Both the position numbers and the translations under genes were made by a program. From assembly GCF_003546865.1 (NCBI RefSeq), contig NZ_CP023434.1, positions 992,001-1,056,000 on the forward strand: a stretch of DNA of 64,000 nt, given 5' to 3'. The stretch is from Suicoccus acidiformans (GTDB taxonomy: Bacteria; Bacillota; Bacilli; Lactobacillales; Aerococcaceae). Shown here piece by piece: positions 1 through 9,154 of the stretch (position 1 is the first letter of the stretch; the number at the start of each line of letters is the position of its first letter). A model generated the notes under the pieces. It was given only the letters and a program-made list of their open reading frames with translations, was not told the origin of the DNA and did no database searches.

Positions 1-45
1 GATTAAGGTGCAGACTGCTTGGATGATGCGTCTCCATGGTTTCAT
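1..45 (-). CDS. Start of an unidentified protein (partial)
   Basis: Only the first 15 codons are inside the window; the gene runs leftward off the edge. An ATG on the minus strand at 45 is preceded at good spacing by an AAGGAAGGG ribosome binding site and further up by a plausible promoter. The visible peptide begins MKPWRRII and turns hydrophobic, as in many membrane-protein N-termini. That is too little to name a family. Confidence 0.45.
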   Translation of the reverse strand, partial: MKPWRRIIQAVCTLI

Positions 46-81
46 GAGTATCCCTTCCTTCTTTTAGATTTCAAGGAAAGT

Positions 82-110
82 ATATCATGATAGTCTCAAG
101 CAAACGTCAA
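82..110 (-). promoter_or_regulatory. Promoter of the partial left-edge gene
   Basis: On the minus strand a TTGACG box (110-105) is followed 17 bases later by TGATAT (87-82). The predicted transcript start lies about 30 bases before the ATG at 45. The stretch from 111 to 316 shows no gene. Confidence 0.45.
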
Positions 111-316
111 GGAATTCTCAATTATCTCTAAAAGTGTGCACGCTAGGAAGCTGTCGAAAGATTCCACAAACCATTGGTTTGTGCAATTTTGTCCATAGAA
201 GGTGAAATCTATAACACTGAACTGCCTTGTATTATGCTGAAAATAAACTCCCCTAAAAAGCAAACCTATCAACCTTCAGTCATCATGATAATCATTGAGG
301 TGTATTTTTGAGGAGT

Positions 317-355
317 GCAAATAAAAGAAGCCACGATGCAAGTTCGTGGCTTCTT
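317..355 (-). terminator. Terminator of malT-mapP
   Basis: A perfect 12-bp stem (325-336 with 344-355, 7-base loop) lies just after the mapP stop codon. On the minus strand it is followed by a T-rich run, as expected for a Rho-independent terminator closing the operon. Confidence 0.85.
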
Positions 356-364
356 AAGTATTCT

Positions 365-1216
365 CTAGTCTAAATTAAGGGTTAAATCAATCCCGAAGTG
401 ATCAGACACAATAGGGCCTCTTTCACCATTGAGGATGATTCGATAGGTTTCTGCTTTTAAGTCAGGTGAGGTAAAGATGTAGTCAATGCGTTTCCCTGCA
501 TCATGACCCTCCCACCCTGCAATCGCTGCTTTGACAGTCACTTTTCCTTCTTGATGCACACTGGTGTGATAACTGTCGCTAAAATCTGCTTGTATAATGT
601 GGTCATAGCCTTGCTTGCGAATGCTTGCTTCGTTATTAAAGTCGCCCATTAAGAGGATAGATGTCTGAAGGGGACTCAAATGCTGGCGGAGTTCCTGCCA
701 TTCTTCTTGGAAACCTTGGTTCCACCAAGATAGGTGGGTAGATACGGCTTGCAGCTTGTGGCCATTCACAACCAAACTGGCAGACAAGGCGACTCGGCGG
801 CGATAATCTGCAAATGCTTTACCGGGACTGAGTAAATATCCCTCAGCTAAGAAGGGGTATTTGGATAGTATGGCGACCCCTTCATCCATGTAATCATAAG
901 AATGATGAGCTGGAAGCCAGGTCCAGTAATAGGATAGGCCTTGTTTAGCTAAAGCTTGAACCAAATTTAAGGCGAAATTATCTACTTTAACAGGAGGCAA
1001 CGCTATCTCGTCCCACACGCCCGTATGTTGAATGCTTTGATAATTCAAGCAAGCGAATTGGGACTCAGGCAAGAGCTCGGCTTTAATCTGCTGGTTAACT
1101 TCTTGCAGGGCAATTAAGTCATAATTATTTTGACTAAGCCAAGCGGCTAAGTCCCTAAGTTGCTTGCTGTTATCTTCTTCTAACCAAGCATGGGCATTTA
1201 AAGTCATGACTTTCAT
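365..1216 (-). CDS. mapP: Maltose 6'-phosphate phosphatase (MapP-like)
   Basis: A 283-residue protein of the endonuclease/exonuclease/phosphatase fold. The N-terminal Asn (TLNAHAW), Glu39 (ALQEVN), a central GDFNNE, DYIFTS and the C-terminal SDHFG histidine give the usual metal and catalytic set. There is no signal peptide, so it should act in the cytoplasm. In Enterococcus faecalis, MapP is a member of this fold encoded directly downstream of malT; it strips the phosphate from maltose 6'-phosphate made by the PTS so that maltose phosphorylase can use the sugar. The same order is seen here: the gene starts 3 bases after the upstream PTS stop and shares its terminator. The name rests on fold plus context; a different sugar-phosphate or nucleic acid substrate is possible, and no maltose phosphorylase gene is in the window. 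Confidence 0.72.
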   Translation of the reverse strand: MKVMTLNAHAWLEEDNSKQLRDLAAWLSQNNYDLIALQEVNQQIKAELLPESQFACLNYQSIQHTGVWDEIALPPVKVDNFALNLVQALAKQGLSYYWTWLPAHHSYDYMDEGVAILSKYPFLAEGYLLSPGKAFADYRRRVALSASLVVNGHKLQAVSTHLSWWNQGFQEEWQELRQHLSPLQTSILLMGDFNNEASIRKQGYDHIIQADFSDSYHTSVHQEGKVTVKAAIAGWEGHDAGKRIDYIFTSPDLKAETYRIILNGERGPIVSDHFGIDLTLNLD

Positions 1217-1219
1217 CGC

Positions 1220-3445
1220 TTAAGCCTCTTCATTAAATTGGACGGAAAGCGTACCAAGTTCATCATTAGCTTGGACTTGGCCAGATTTAATTAAGGTAAG
1301 TTCACCAACAGCTTCATCACTTAAGGCAACAACCATGATAATCGGTGACTTGCCTGCTTCCTTGACTTGAGCTATATTCATCTCAGCCAAGCTGTCGCCA
1401 ATATCTACTAGATCTCCTTCACTCACCCAAATGTCAAAAGGTTTCCCCTCAAGTTCTACCGTATCGATTCCCATATGAATAAGAATTCCTGCGCCAGTGT
1501 CGGTTTTAATATTTATGGCGTGCTTAGCCGGAAAAATTGAGGTAATACGTCCTTTGACAGGTGAGTAGATTTGTCCGTTACTCGGGTCAAGACCGTAGCC
1601 ATCGCCCATTACTTTTGAACGGAAGACCTCATCAGGGACGTCACTAATTGGCATCACTCGGCCATCACTGACAGCCACTAAAGTTTCTTCAAGCCATTTG
1701 CCCTTTGCTTCAGCAACCGCATCGGTTTCTTCTTCAGCTTGGATGTCTTCTATTGAAGCTTCAGGAATAGCAACGCCAGAATCTAGCGCATCTTGAATGT
1801 CCGATTTCAACACATCTGCTTTCGGTCCATAGACGGCTTGAATTCCTTGCCCTTTGACCACCATGCTCATGGCGCCAGCTTTCTTCCACGTATCTGCCTT
1901 AGCGACTTTCTCTGGATCATTAACCGTCACCCGCAAACGTGTCATACATGCATCCACATCTTGAATATTGTCCTTACCACCAAGCATATTGATAATTTGG
2001 ACGATTTCCAAATCTATTTGAGAACCATCCGCTGTTTGCATGCTTGAAGAATTAGCAACGTCGTCAGAAGTGTTCTGGATTTCGTAGTTACCTAAGCGTC
2101 CAGGTGTGGCATATTCAAAGCGTTGAATCATATAGTTGGCAACGAAGTAGGCAATGACACCAAAGACAATACACGCAATAATATAGTTAATGACGTCTTG
2201 GGTCAGGCCAGCAGATATAGCCAGCGGTGTCCGGGTCAGCATTTCCAAGTTACCAAAGGAGTGGACGCGCAGATTGAAGACATCAGCAATCCCAAATGAC
2301 AATCCTTGGATAATAGCGTAGACAACGTATAGTGGCATCGCGATAAACATAAACATAAATTCTAAAGGTTCCGTTACCCCTGTTAAGAATACGGCTAAGG
2401 CAGTGGATAGGAACATGCCTTTGTAGGCTTGCTTTTTGTCTGAGTCAACATTGCGGTACATAGCATAGGCTAAGCCCATCAAAGTACCCGACGAGCCAAT
2501 CATTTGCCCCACTTTAAAACGAGCTGGGACGACGGATTCCAATAATTGATTGTAAGCAGCCGTGTCACCTGCTTGACGTAAATTTACTAAATCGGTTACC
2601 CAGGCAAACCATAGCGGGTCTTGTCCTTCGACAATTTGTCCAGCTTGTGCGCCAGTCATAATGGTATAGACCCCACCCACTGATGTGTAGTTTACCGGTA
2701 CGGTTAACATGTGGTGTAGGCCGAATGGCAAGAGCAATCTTTCCAAGAAACCAAAGAGGAAGGGGGCAATAAAAGGCGCATTGTCTTTTGATTGTGCTAG
2801 CCAAATTCCAAAGGCATTAATACCGGACTGGATGACTGGCCAAATAATTGCAAGGATAATTGCAGCAACTACTGACCAAGCAATTACAACAAAGGGTACG
2901 AAACGCTTGCCATTAAAGAATGAGAGGACTTCCGGAAGTTTACGATAATTATAATAGCGATTATAAGCAGCTGCGCCAAGGAAGCCAGCAATAATTCCCA
3001 CAAAGACTCCCATGTTCAAAGCAGGTGCTTCCAGAACGGAAATAAAATAAGTGTTGACGGGAATCGTTTGACCAAAGAGGGTAGACGTTGTTGCGCTGGG
3101 ATCGAGTAACATATCATTCGATACACCGAAGATTGCTCCCGTCAACCGGTTCAATAAGACAAAGGCAATCGTCGCGGCAAAAGCACCACCTGCCCGGTCC
3201 TTAGCCCAAGAACCCCCGATGGAAACCGCAAATAGTAAGTGTAAGTTACCAATAATGGCCCAACCAATTGCTGAAATAAAACCAGCCAAAGTTTGCAGCC
3301 AAGCAGTCTCAGGTGCAATAATAGGGAGGGAATTGCCAATTGAAATCATCAAGCCCGCAGCCGGCATTGCTGCAATGACCCCCATTAGTGCTTTCCCAAA
3401 TTTCTGCCAAAACTCGAAATTCATCAAGTCTTTTACTTTACTCAT
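1220..3445 (-). CDS. malT: PTS EIICBA, maltose (or glucose) specific
   Basis: A 741-residue permease with the domain order IIC (about 1-440, roughly ten membrane segments), IIB (about 478-560, phospho-Cys500 in DACMTRLRV) and IIA (about 600-741, phospho-His657 in ILIHMGIDT). It imports a sugar and phosphorylates it with phosphate passed from HPr through its own IIA and IIB. Glucose- and maltose-type PTS permeases look alike; maltose is favoured because the next gene is a MapP-like phosphatase, the same pair as malT-mapP of E. faecalis. The start is set by an AAAGGAAG site just upstream of the ATG. The promoter carries a cre-like site, so glucose repression by CcpA is expected. Confidence 0.75.
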   Translation of the reverse strand: MSKVKDLMNFEFWQKFGKALMGVIAAMPAAGLMISIGNSLPIIAPETAWLQTLAGFISAIGWAIIGNLHLLFAVSIGGSWAKDRAGGAFAATIAFVLLNRLTGAIFGVSNDMLLDPSATTSTLFGQTIPVNTYFISVLEAPALNMGVFVGIIAGFLGAAAYNRYYNYRKLPEVLSFFNGKRFVPFVVIAWSVVAAIILAIIWPVIQSGINAFGIWLAQSKDNAPFIAPFLFGFLERLLLPFGLHHMLTVPVNYTSVGGVYTIMTGAQAGQIVEGQDPLWFAWVTDLVNLRQAGDTAAYNQLLESVVPARFKVGQMIGSSGTLMGLAYAMYRNVDSDKKQAYKGMFLSTALAVFLTGVTEPLEFMFMFIAMPLYVVYAIIQGLSFGIADVFNLRVHSFGNLEMLTRTPLAISAGLTQDVINYIIACIVFGVIAYFVANYMIQRFEYATPGRLGNYEIQNTSDDVANSSSMQTADGSQIDLEIVQIINMLGGKDNIQDVDACMTRLRVTVNDPEKVAKADTWKKAGAMSMVVKGQGIQAVYGPKADVLKSDIQDALDSGVAIPEASIEDIQAEEETDAVAEAKGKWLEETLVAVSDGRVMPISDVPDEVFRSKVMGDGYGLDPSNGQIYSPVKGRITSIFPAKHAINIKTDTGAGILIHMGIDTVELEGKPFDIWVSEGDLVDIGDSLAEMNIAQVKEAGKSPIIMVVALSDEAVGELTLIKSGQVQANDELGTLSVQFNEEA

Positions 3446-3537
3446 GATATTCTTCCTTTCTAACTAAGAGACACTAATAGGCCAATACTCCTTTCTAATT
3501 TGCATCGTCTTGCTAACAAAAAATGCTTTCTTCCTCA

Positions 3538-3566
3538 AGTTTAAACGCTTTCATAGAACAAGTCAA
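3538..3566 (-). promoter_or_regulatory. malT promoter with overlapping cre site
   Basis: On the minus strand TTGACT (3566-3561) and TAAACT (3543-3538) are 17 bases apart. The spacer and -10 contain TGAAAGCGTTTAAA (3553-3540), which misses the CcpA cre consensus TGWAANCGNTNWCA by one base. A CcpA dimer bound there would cover the -10 region and block transcription. Nothing else is apparent between 3446 and 3671. Confidence 0.65.
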
Positions 3567-3671
3567 ACAAAGATGTATCAAGGAAAAGTTCAATTTTAAG
3601 CACTGTATAGTGCAAAAGCTGAGCCCGTTTCTATAGTGTCTAAGTTCAGCTGATTTGATGGCGAACTTGCT

Positions 3672-3712
3672 TAAAAAAACCAAAAACGGACCCGTTCATT
3701 GAACGAATCCGT
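3672..3712 (-). terminator. Terminator of the aldehyde dehydrogenase gene
   Basis: A 13-bp stem with G-U pairs (3686-3698 with 3700-3712) has a very tight turn and is followed on the minus strand by T5-GG-T7. It separates the dehydrogenase transcript from the malT promoter. Confidence 0.8.
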
Positions 3713-3762
3713 CTGACTTAACAGCCCTTATATATTTTGAATAAATGTGAGCGTTTGGGGTA

Positions 3763-5172
3763 TTATAAGAACAAGGCCTTAATTTCAACGTAGTCTTCGA
3801 GACCATAGCGGCCGTTTTCCCGGCCAAGTCCCGATTGCTTGTAACCACCGAAAGGTGCCTTGCGATTGCGAGCCCCATTATTGACAAAGATGTTACCGGT
3901 ACGGAGTTTGCGTGCAACGTCTTCCGCTTCAGCTTGTTCTGGTCCAACTACTGCGCCTGAAAGGCCATAGACAGTATCATTGGCTAATTCAATCGCTTCT
4001 TCGACCGTTTCGTAAGTAATGACAGCTAAGACTGGGCCAAAGATTTCTTCTTGGGCGATACGCATATCGTTCTTCACATTGACAAAGACAGTTGGTTCAA
4101 TATAATAGCCTACCCGGTCAACTGCTTGACCTCCGACAAGAATTTCAGCGCCTTCTTCCTTACCAATATCGATGTATTCCATTACAGTATCAAATTGGTT
4201 CTTGGATACCATTGAGCCGACGGTAGTTGCTTCGTCGCGGACGTCACCAATGACGACTGCTTGGTCGTAGTAATCAAGGATAACTTCCTTGTATGCGTCG
4301 TACTCTGCTTTAGGTACCAGTAAGCGGGTTAAGGCTGTACAGGTTTGGCCTTGGTTGTTGATGATAGTATCCATGGCTTGTTTGACCGCAGCTTTCTGGT
4401 CTGCTTGGGGTAGGGCGACGAGAGCGGATTTACCGCCAAGTTCGAGAATGACCTTCTTGATGTGCGGGGCAGCTGCTTCATACATTCCACTGCCAACATT
4501 GGTTGAGCCAGTAAAGGACAAGACAGCAACGTCTGGATGGTGGGTTAGGGCATCTCCGGCCACACTGCCCCGGCCAGTAATCAGATTGAAGACGCCTGCA
4601 GGCAAGTCGGTTTGATCAATCACCTCGGCAAGTAGGAAGGCGGCAAGAGGGGTATCAGAAGCGGGTTTAACGACGACGGTATTACCGGTCAAGATGGCTG
4701 GAATAATCTTGCGTTCGATTTGAAGGAGCGGGTAATTCCAAGGGGTAATACAAGCTACCACGCCAAAGCCTTCTTTAATGACCTTTGCATTGTTGATTTG
4801 CCCTTCAAAGGCGAAAGACTCCATCTCTTCGAGCAAAGCTTCAATCTCTTCAATCGCCGGCTTCACTTGCCCTTGAAGTGCAAAAGAGACGGGAGAGCCG
4901 AGCTCTTTGATAATCGCTTCTGCAAAGTCATCGGCACGCTTTTCGATTCCTTGGAGAATTTGTCGGACGACTTTAATGCGGTCACTTGGTTGACTTTCGT
5001 TCCAAGCAGGGAAGGCTGCTTTGGCAGCTTCAACTGCCTTGTCTACATCCGATTCATTGGCTTGAGGGATGTCCGTAATCTTCTCTTCTGTGGCTGGATT
5101 GTATAATTCAGCGGTATCTGTAGCTATGGGCGTGACCCATTGGCCATTTATATAAAATTTATCGTAAATCAT
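3763..5172 (-). CDS. NAD(P)-dependent aldehyde dehydrogenase
   Basis: A 469-residue member of the aldehyde dehydrogenase superfamily, which oxidises an aldehyde to the carboxylic acid with NAD(P)+. The signature parts are present: Asn146 in TPWNYP, the coenzyme loop FTGSTNVG, the general-base glutamate in ELGGK (Glu244), the catalytic cysteine in GQTCTA (Cys278), and EEIFGPVL and PFGGYKQSGLGRE near the end. Length is normal for the single-domain cytosolic family. A strong GGAGGAG site precedes the ATG. It stands alone with its own terminator, so the substrate cannot be read from context. The closest type is the broad-range bacterial aldehyde dehydrogenase rather than a succinate-semialdehyde or betaine-aldehyde specialist, but that is a judgement from motifs only. 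Confidence 0.85.
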   Translation of the reverse strand: MIYDKFYINGQWVTPIATDTAELYNPATEEKITDIPQANESDVDKAVEAAKAAFPAWNESQPSDRIKVVRQILQGIEKRADDFAEAIIKELGSPVSFALQGQVKPAIEEIEALLEEMESFAFEGQINNAKVIKEGFGVVACITPWNYPLLQIERKIIPAILTGNTVVVKPASDTPLAAFLLAEVIDQTDLPAGVFNLITGRGSVAGDALTHHPDVAVLSFTGSTNVGSGMYEAAAPHIKKVILELGGKSALVALPQADQKAAVKQAMDTIINNQGQTCTALTRLLVPKAEYDAYKEVILDYYDQAVVIGDVRDEATTVGSMVSKNQFDTVMEYIDIGKEEGAEILVGGQAVDRVGYYIEPTVFVNVKNDMRIAQEEIFGPVLAVITYETVEEAIELANDTVYGLSGAVVGPEQAEAEDVARKLRTGNIFVNNGARNRKAPFGGYKQSGLGRENGRYGLEDYVEIKALFL

Positions 5173-5525
5173 GGTATCTCCTCCTGTAATATCCTTATTC
5201 TGTTAGCTTTAAGTTACATATCTATTATCAAGGAAAGCGCTCGCTAATTCAAATAATATGCTGGCAATAAAGCACTAAGACCAAACCTTGGGCTAAAAGC
5301 TCTATTCAATGAGTACCATCACTTTTATCAATGCGCATAATTATTCAATGTCAGTAGCTTTGCATAAATCGAGATTATAGATAGCTTTATAAAGATATTA
5401 CAAATATAATAAAAAATCCTTCTAATAGAGATGGATTACTTATCCAAATCCAAAATAAAAGACAAAGGCACGGGTAAGTATTTTTTTATAGTTTGCACCC
5501 ATTCTTTTTGAAAATCATTCAGTTG
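5173..5525. other. AT-rich intergenic region
   Basis: About 350 AT-rich bases separate the dehydrogenase start from the transposase remnant. Near 5232-5245 there is a poor match to a cre site (three mismatches) upstream of the dehydrogenase. No gene, RNA or terminator is apparent. Confidence 0.4.
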
Positions 5526-6296
5526 ATGCCAAAAGTGCTATCGCTGAATTCAATCGCTATTGGAAAAGAATTAACCTTTGAAAAGGTACTTAAACTGCTA
5601 CTTTACGCCATTAGTAGTGACCTTGACAGCTTTGTCGAACTTTTGATACCTGAGCGATAAATCAAACTAGAACTAGACCTAAAGTCCATCAGTAACTCTC
5701 AGATGTCTAGAACACTGAATGAGATAGCAACAGACCTACTTTGGGAGCTGTTCTATCAATTATCGGGGGTAGGTACATCGATATGATACCCAATCCAATC
5801 ATCATAAGAGATTCTCGATTGATTCACCAACGATTTCGTTTGGCATGTATCGCGATGAGTACTTTTTCGTTACACGACTGAAGAGGAACACCCTGATTAC
5901 TGACATTCAAGAAAATGTTTGGCCAGAAGATGATGACTCACCCATCAAAGAAGATGGACTTGCTAGACTTGTCGGCAGGATTGAAACGATAAACTTCTTT
6001 CGTATAATTACGATTGAACGTCCTGGTAAAGACACTCTACGCTTAGTCACCCATCGTATGGATTTGGTCGCTGAAGAAATTTCAGAGATGTATCAGTCAT
6101 ATTGGCAGGTAGAACTATTCTTTAAGCATATCAAGCAGAGCCTAAAGACTAAGCACTTATATACTCAGTCTGAATAATCAGCTATCCTCTAAATTATTTG
6201 TTAAGGTTAAGGCTATCGAGTAACCGTACGCTATTTGAAGTTGTAAGAGTTTTGAAGACCTTATGGTTCAAGTCATTTGGCTACCATCAATATTAG
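5526..6296 (+). pseudogene. IS4-like DDE transposase remnant
   Basis: Pieces of one transposase can be followed across three frames. An N-terminal piece (5526-5660) ends in a stop. A second piece, containing SISNSQMSR, lies in another frame around 5670-5785. A longer piece (5845-6177) carries the C-terminal signature YQSYWQVELFFKHIKQ, and a tail reading LWFKSFGYHQY ends at 6296. The signature matches the IS4-family Y-x2-R-x3-E-x6-K motif except that Arg is replaced by Tyr. The middle part that should hold the first two catalytic aspartates is largely missing. No terminal inverted repeats could be recognised, so the element is too decayed to bound. Confidence 0.72.
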
Positions 6297-6533
6297 AGCC
6301 TGGTTGACAGCATAAAATCGTCAGTCCCTCTATGCTAATCAAATAACCTAAACAATGGTAAAGTCATCCGCTTGTGCCGGTATTATTTTTTAATTAAAGA
6401 CTCAAAATAATGTTTCGGAAAGGAGATAATTTTAAAGCGTCAAATTATTTTGCTTTTTATGCAACACTTCTGATTAAATTTATCGAAATTTTTGAATTGA
6501 ATGAGTGTTCGGTAGCTTTTTGATACTTGCGTT

Positions 6534-6542
6534 TGCTATAAT
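6534..6542 (+). promoter_or_regulatory. mreB promoter (extended -10)
   Basis: TGC-TATAAT is an extended -10 box with no convincing -35 at 17 bases; a TTGATA lies too close (11 bases). Transcription would start near 6549. This lies inside the longer open frame that begins at 6505, which supports the ATG at 6580 as the true mreB start. Confidence 0.55.
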
Positions 6543-6579
6543 AGTTCAGTATTATATTCAAGCAAAGGAGGCGAAGGCG

Positions 6580-7602
6580 ATGAGTCTATTTCCAAGTCGT
6601 AAGATAGGCATTGATTTAGGTTCAACTAACACATTGATTTATATTTATCGCAAGGGCATTGTCCTGCGGGAGCCTTCCCTCGTCGCTGTCAGACCCAATC
6701 AAGCTGAAGTGATTGCTTATGGCAAAGAAGCTAAAGAATTAGTGGGACGCACGTCAGAGAAGATTGAGCTGATTCACCCCATTCAATCAGGAGTCATTCA
6801 TCACTTTAGTTTAACGAAGCAAATGCTAGCCCACTTCATTCAGAAAAGCACCCATCGCAAAATGACGAGACCAGAAGTTGTGATTTCGGTGCCGAGCAAT
6901 ATATCGAAAGTCGAACGTCGCGCAGTGATTGATGCCTTGCGTGAAATTGGTATCAATCGGGCGATGTTAGTTGATGTACCGGTCGCGGCTATCATCGGTG
7001 CGGGTGTGGATATCTCTGAACCGCTTGGCCATATGGTCGTCGATATTGGCGGTGGGACCACGGATATTGGGACCTTCTCCTTTGGTGAAATGATAGAGCG
7101 GATGACTATACCTGTCGGTGGCGTCCGCATGAATCAATTAATTCAAGCTTATGTGCGGGTAGAGCATCAGCTTGTTATTAGTGATGAAGCGAGTGAACGA
7201 TTAAAGCTGGAAATTGGGAATGCCAATTACACTAAGAGTGACGCCAAGGATCAATTAACCATACAAGGGCGTCATGCAACCTTAGGAACACCGAAAGAGG
7301 TGACGATTCGCTCGCAACTAGTAGCCAATGCGTTAAGTGAAGCAATCGATCAAATAATTGTTGCGATTCGCCAAGTATTGCAACGTACATCGCCTGAGTT
7401 ATCTGCAGATATAATGAATGAAGGAATTATTCTGACAGGTGGGGGCGCTTTATTGAAACGCTTACCCGAACGGCTTAAAGAAGCTCTTGGCGTAGACTTT
7501 CATCTAGCTGATCAGGCCATGGATTGTGTGGCTATTGGTGCAGGACGCTTGTTGGAAAGTTTCGATGATGAGGCGCGCCGCATTGAGCGGATGAATCGCT
7601 AG
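6580..7602 (+). CDS. mreB: Rod-shape actin homologue MreB
   Basis: A 340-residue actin-fold ATPase of the MreB/Mbl family. It shows the phosphate-1 loop (GIDLGSTNT), the phosphate-2 loop (VVDIGGGTTDIG) and the adenosine motif LTGGGALL. MreB forms membrane-bound filaments that steer the elongation wall-synthesis complex. The ATG at 6580 is chosen because an AAAGGAGG site sits 8 bases upstream and the promoter lies inside the longer frame; the resulting length equals the usual family length. The mreC and mreD genes follow at once, giving the classical mreBCD operon. Cocci of this order often keep only mreC and mreD, so mreB hints at rod, ovoid or coccobacillary growth. Confidence 0.92.
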   Translation: MSLFPSRKIGIDLGSTNTLIYIYRKGIVLREPSLVAVRPNQAEVIAYGKEAKELVGRTSEKIELIHPIQSGVIHHFSLTKQMLAHFIQKSTHRKMTRPEVVISVPSNISKVERRAVIDALREIGINRAMLVDVPVAAIIGAGVDISEPLGHMVVDIGGGTTDIGTFSFGEMIERMTIPVGGVRMNQLIQAYVRVEHQLVISDEASERLKLEIGNANYTKSDAKDQLTIQGRHATLGTPKEVTIRSQLVANALSEAIDQIIVAIRQVLQRTSPELSADIMNEGIILTGGGALLKRLPERLKEALGVDFHLADQAMDCVAIGAGRLLESFDDEARRIERMNR

Positions 7603-7627
7603 TGTAAGGAAAGAAAGAGGAGTTTGG

Positions 7628-8572
7628 ATGGTAAATAATAAGCGATTAATTGGTATCTTAATCGGTGCGATTATTGTTGTTTCCCTCATGGCTTTCACCC
7701 TCTTTGGGGGAGGCACTGGGCCAGTTGGAGGTGCTGTGAATGATGCGGGTTCATGGGTAGGGCGCATTTTCTCCGCGCCTGTGAATGGGGTAGTGCGGTT
7801 TGTCGATTCGATTGACGAATTGCTGAACACTTTTGAAGAGAATCAGACCTTAAAGAAGAACATCGATAAAATCGATGAAATGCAAGTCCGTATTGCGGAT
7901 TTAGAGACGGAGAACGAAAAGATGCGTCAAGAATTAGACTTAGCCGAAGTGCTGAGTGACTTTGACACATTGAATGCTACTGTCATTTCTCGTAATCCTG
8001 ATCAGTGGATGGAGACCTTCACGATTAACGTCGGAAGGAATCATGGCGTAACACAAGATATGGCCGTAATGGCTGGTAATGGTCTAATTGGCCGCATCGT
8101 TGAGGTTGCACCTACTAGTTCGAAAGTCTTGCTTTTAACCTCCCAACAAGGTAACGCCGGCAAAATAGCTGCCCGCATTCAAACGCAGAATGAGTCTTCT
8201 GCTAACGGGATCATCAGTGGCTATAACCAAAAGAACGGTCATTACATTATGACCCAAGTTGATCCAGCTGCTGAGATTGCACCGGGCGATATGGTTATTA
8301 CATCTGGTTTAGGTGGGACTATCCCAAGTTCTTTACTTATTGGAGAAGTAGAGAGTGCCTATATGGATGAATATGGCTTGTTCCAAATTGTCGAAGTTAA
8401 ACCTTCGGGTGAATTGACGGACATCCGTTTTGTCACGGTTATCCAGCGTGCTGGTCAAGTGACAGAAGTTCCTGAAGCGACGGAAGAATCAGAAGAAGTG
8501 TCCTTACCCCAGGAGCCATACGAAGAATTGGATACTTTTTCGGTCACAGAAGAAGGGCAGGCTAGCGAATGA
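7628..8572 (+). CDS. mreC: Cell-shape protein MreC
   Basis: A 314-residue protein with one N-terminal membrane segment (about 6-26), a coiled coil (about 70-108) and the extracytoplasmic beta domain with NVGRNHGV and GNGLIGRI. MreC links MreB filaments to penicillin-binding proteins and MreD. A GGAG-type site precedes the ATG, 25 bases after mreB. The acidic, Glu-rich C-terminal tail (about 275-314) has no obvious conserved role. The stop codon overlaps the mreD start (ATGA), so the two are probably translationally coupled. Confidence 0.92.
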   Translation: MVNNKRLIGILIGAIIVVSLMAFTLFGGGTGPVGGAVNDAGSWVGRIFSAPVNGVVRFVDSIDELLNTFEENQTLKKNIDKIDEMQVRIADLETENEKMRQELDLAEVLSDFDTLNATVISRNPDQWMETFTINVGRNHGVTQDMAVMAGNGLIGRIVEVAPTSSKVLLLTSQQGNAGKIAARIQTQNESSANGIISGYNQKNGHYIMTQVDPAAEIAPGDMVITSGLGGTIPSSLLIGEVESAYMDEYGLFQIVEVKPSGELTDIRFVTVIQRAGQVTEVPEATEESEEVSLPQEPYEELDTFSVTEEGQASE

Positions 8573-9114
8573 AGGTAAATCATCGGCAAAGATTACGTTG
8601 GATTGTACCACTGGTCTTGTTCATGATGACCATTATTGATGCAGCTTTACCGGCTATTTTTCCTAGGGCTTTTCTCGGTAGTGGGCAAGTGATTATTTCT
8701 CACTTAACTTTATATTTCATCGTGTTATTTGCCTTCTATTTCAGAGATAGCAATATTCTCTTGTGGAGTGTCATAGCTGGTTTGTTCCACGATTCGTACA
8801 ACACAACCTTTCTCGGTTTATATGCGACACTTTATTTCCTCATTAGTTATATCGTCTTGAAGACGAGGCAATTCTTTCCCAAGAGTCCACTAGTGTTTTA
8901 CATGCTATTCATTGTATTAGTGACTTTATTGGATTTTGTCGTATTTATCTTTTATACTGAAATATTGGACTATGCAAGCTTATCTGTCTTGCATTTTCTG
9001 GTCAATCGCTTAGGACCGACACTCATATTCACTACGGTTATGTGCATCTTACTGTATTTGCCTTCACGCAATTTACTGCGTTGGTTAGGCTATGAGTCGT
9101 ATATTATATTCTAA
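8569..9114 (+). CDS. mreD: Cell-shape protein MreD
   Basis: A 181-residue integral membrane protein with about five or six hydrophobic segments, the size and profile of MreD. Its ATG overlaps the mreC stop by four bases. MreD is the membrane partner of MreC in the elongasome. No terminator follows directly; the promoter of the next transcript begins only a few bases after the stop. Confidence 0.88.
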   Translation: MKVNHRQRLRWIVPLVLFMMTIIDAALPAIFPRAFLGSGQVIISHLTLYFIVLFAFYFRDSNILLWSVIAGLFHDSYNTTFLGLYATLYFLISYIVLKTRQFFPKSPLVFYMLFIVLVTLLDFVVFIFYTEILDYASLSVLHFLVNRLGPTLIFTTVMCILLYLPSRNLLRWLGYESYIIF

Positions 9115-9119
9115 TTTAT

Positions 9120-9148
9120 TTGACAAAATGTTTGAGACTTGGTATGCT
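9120..9148 (+). promoter_or_regulatory. Promoter of the T-box leader
   Basis: TTGACA (9120-9125) and TATGCT (9143-9148) are separated by 17 bases. The transcript would start near 9155, upstream of the T-box leader. Confidence 0.75.
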
Positions 9149-9154
9149 ATTGAC

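Noticed and set aside
1220-3445. Glucose-specific PTS permease as the first-choice name
   Set aside because: Domain order alone allows it, but the tightly linked MapP-like phosphatase favours maltose.
5526-6296. Active insertion sequence
   Set aside because: The transposase is spread over several frames, lacks the middle catalytic part and has no clear terminal repeats.
6505-6579. Upstream extension of mreB by 25 codons with a hydrophobic start
   Set aside because: The extended -10 promoter lies inside it, and a strong ribosome binding site points to the ATG at 6580.
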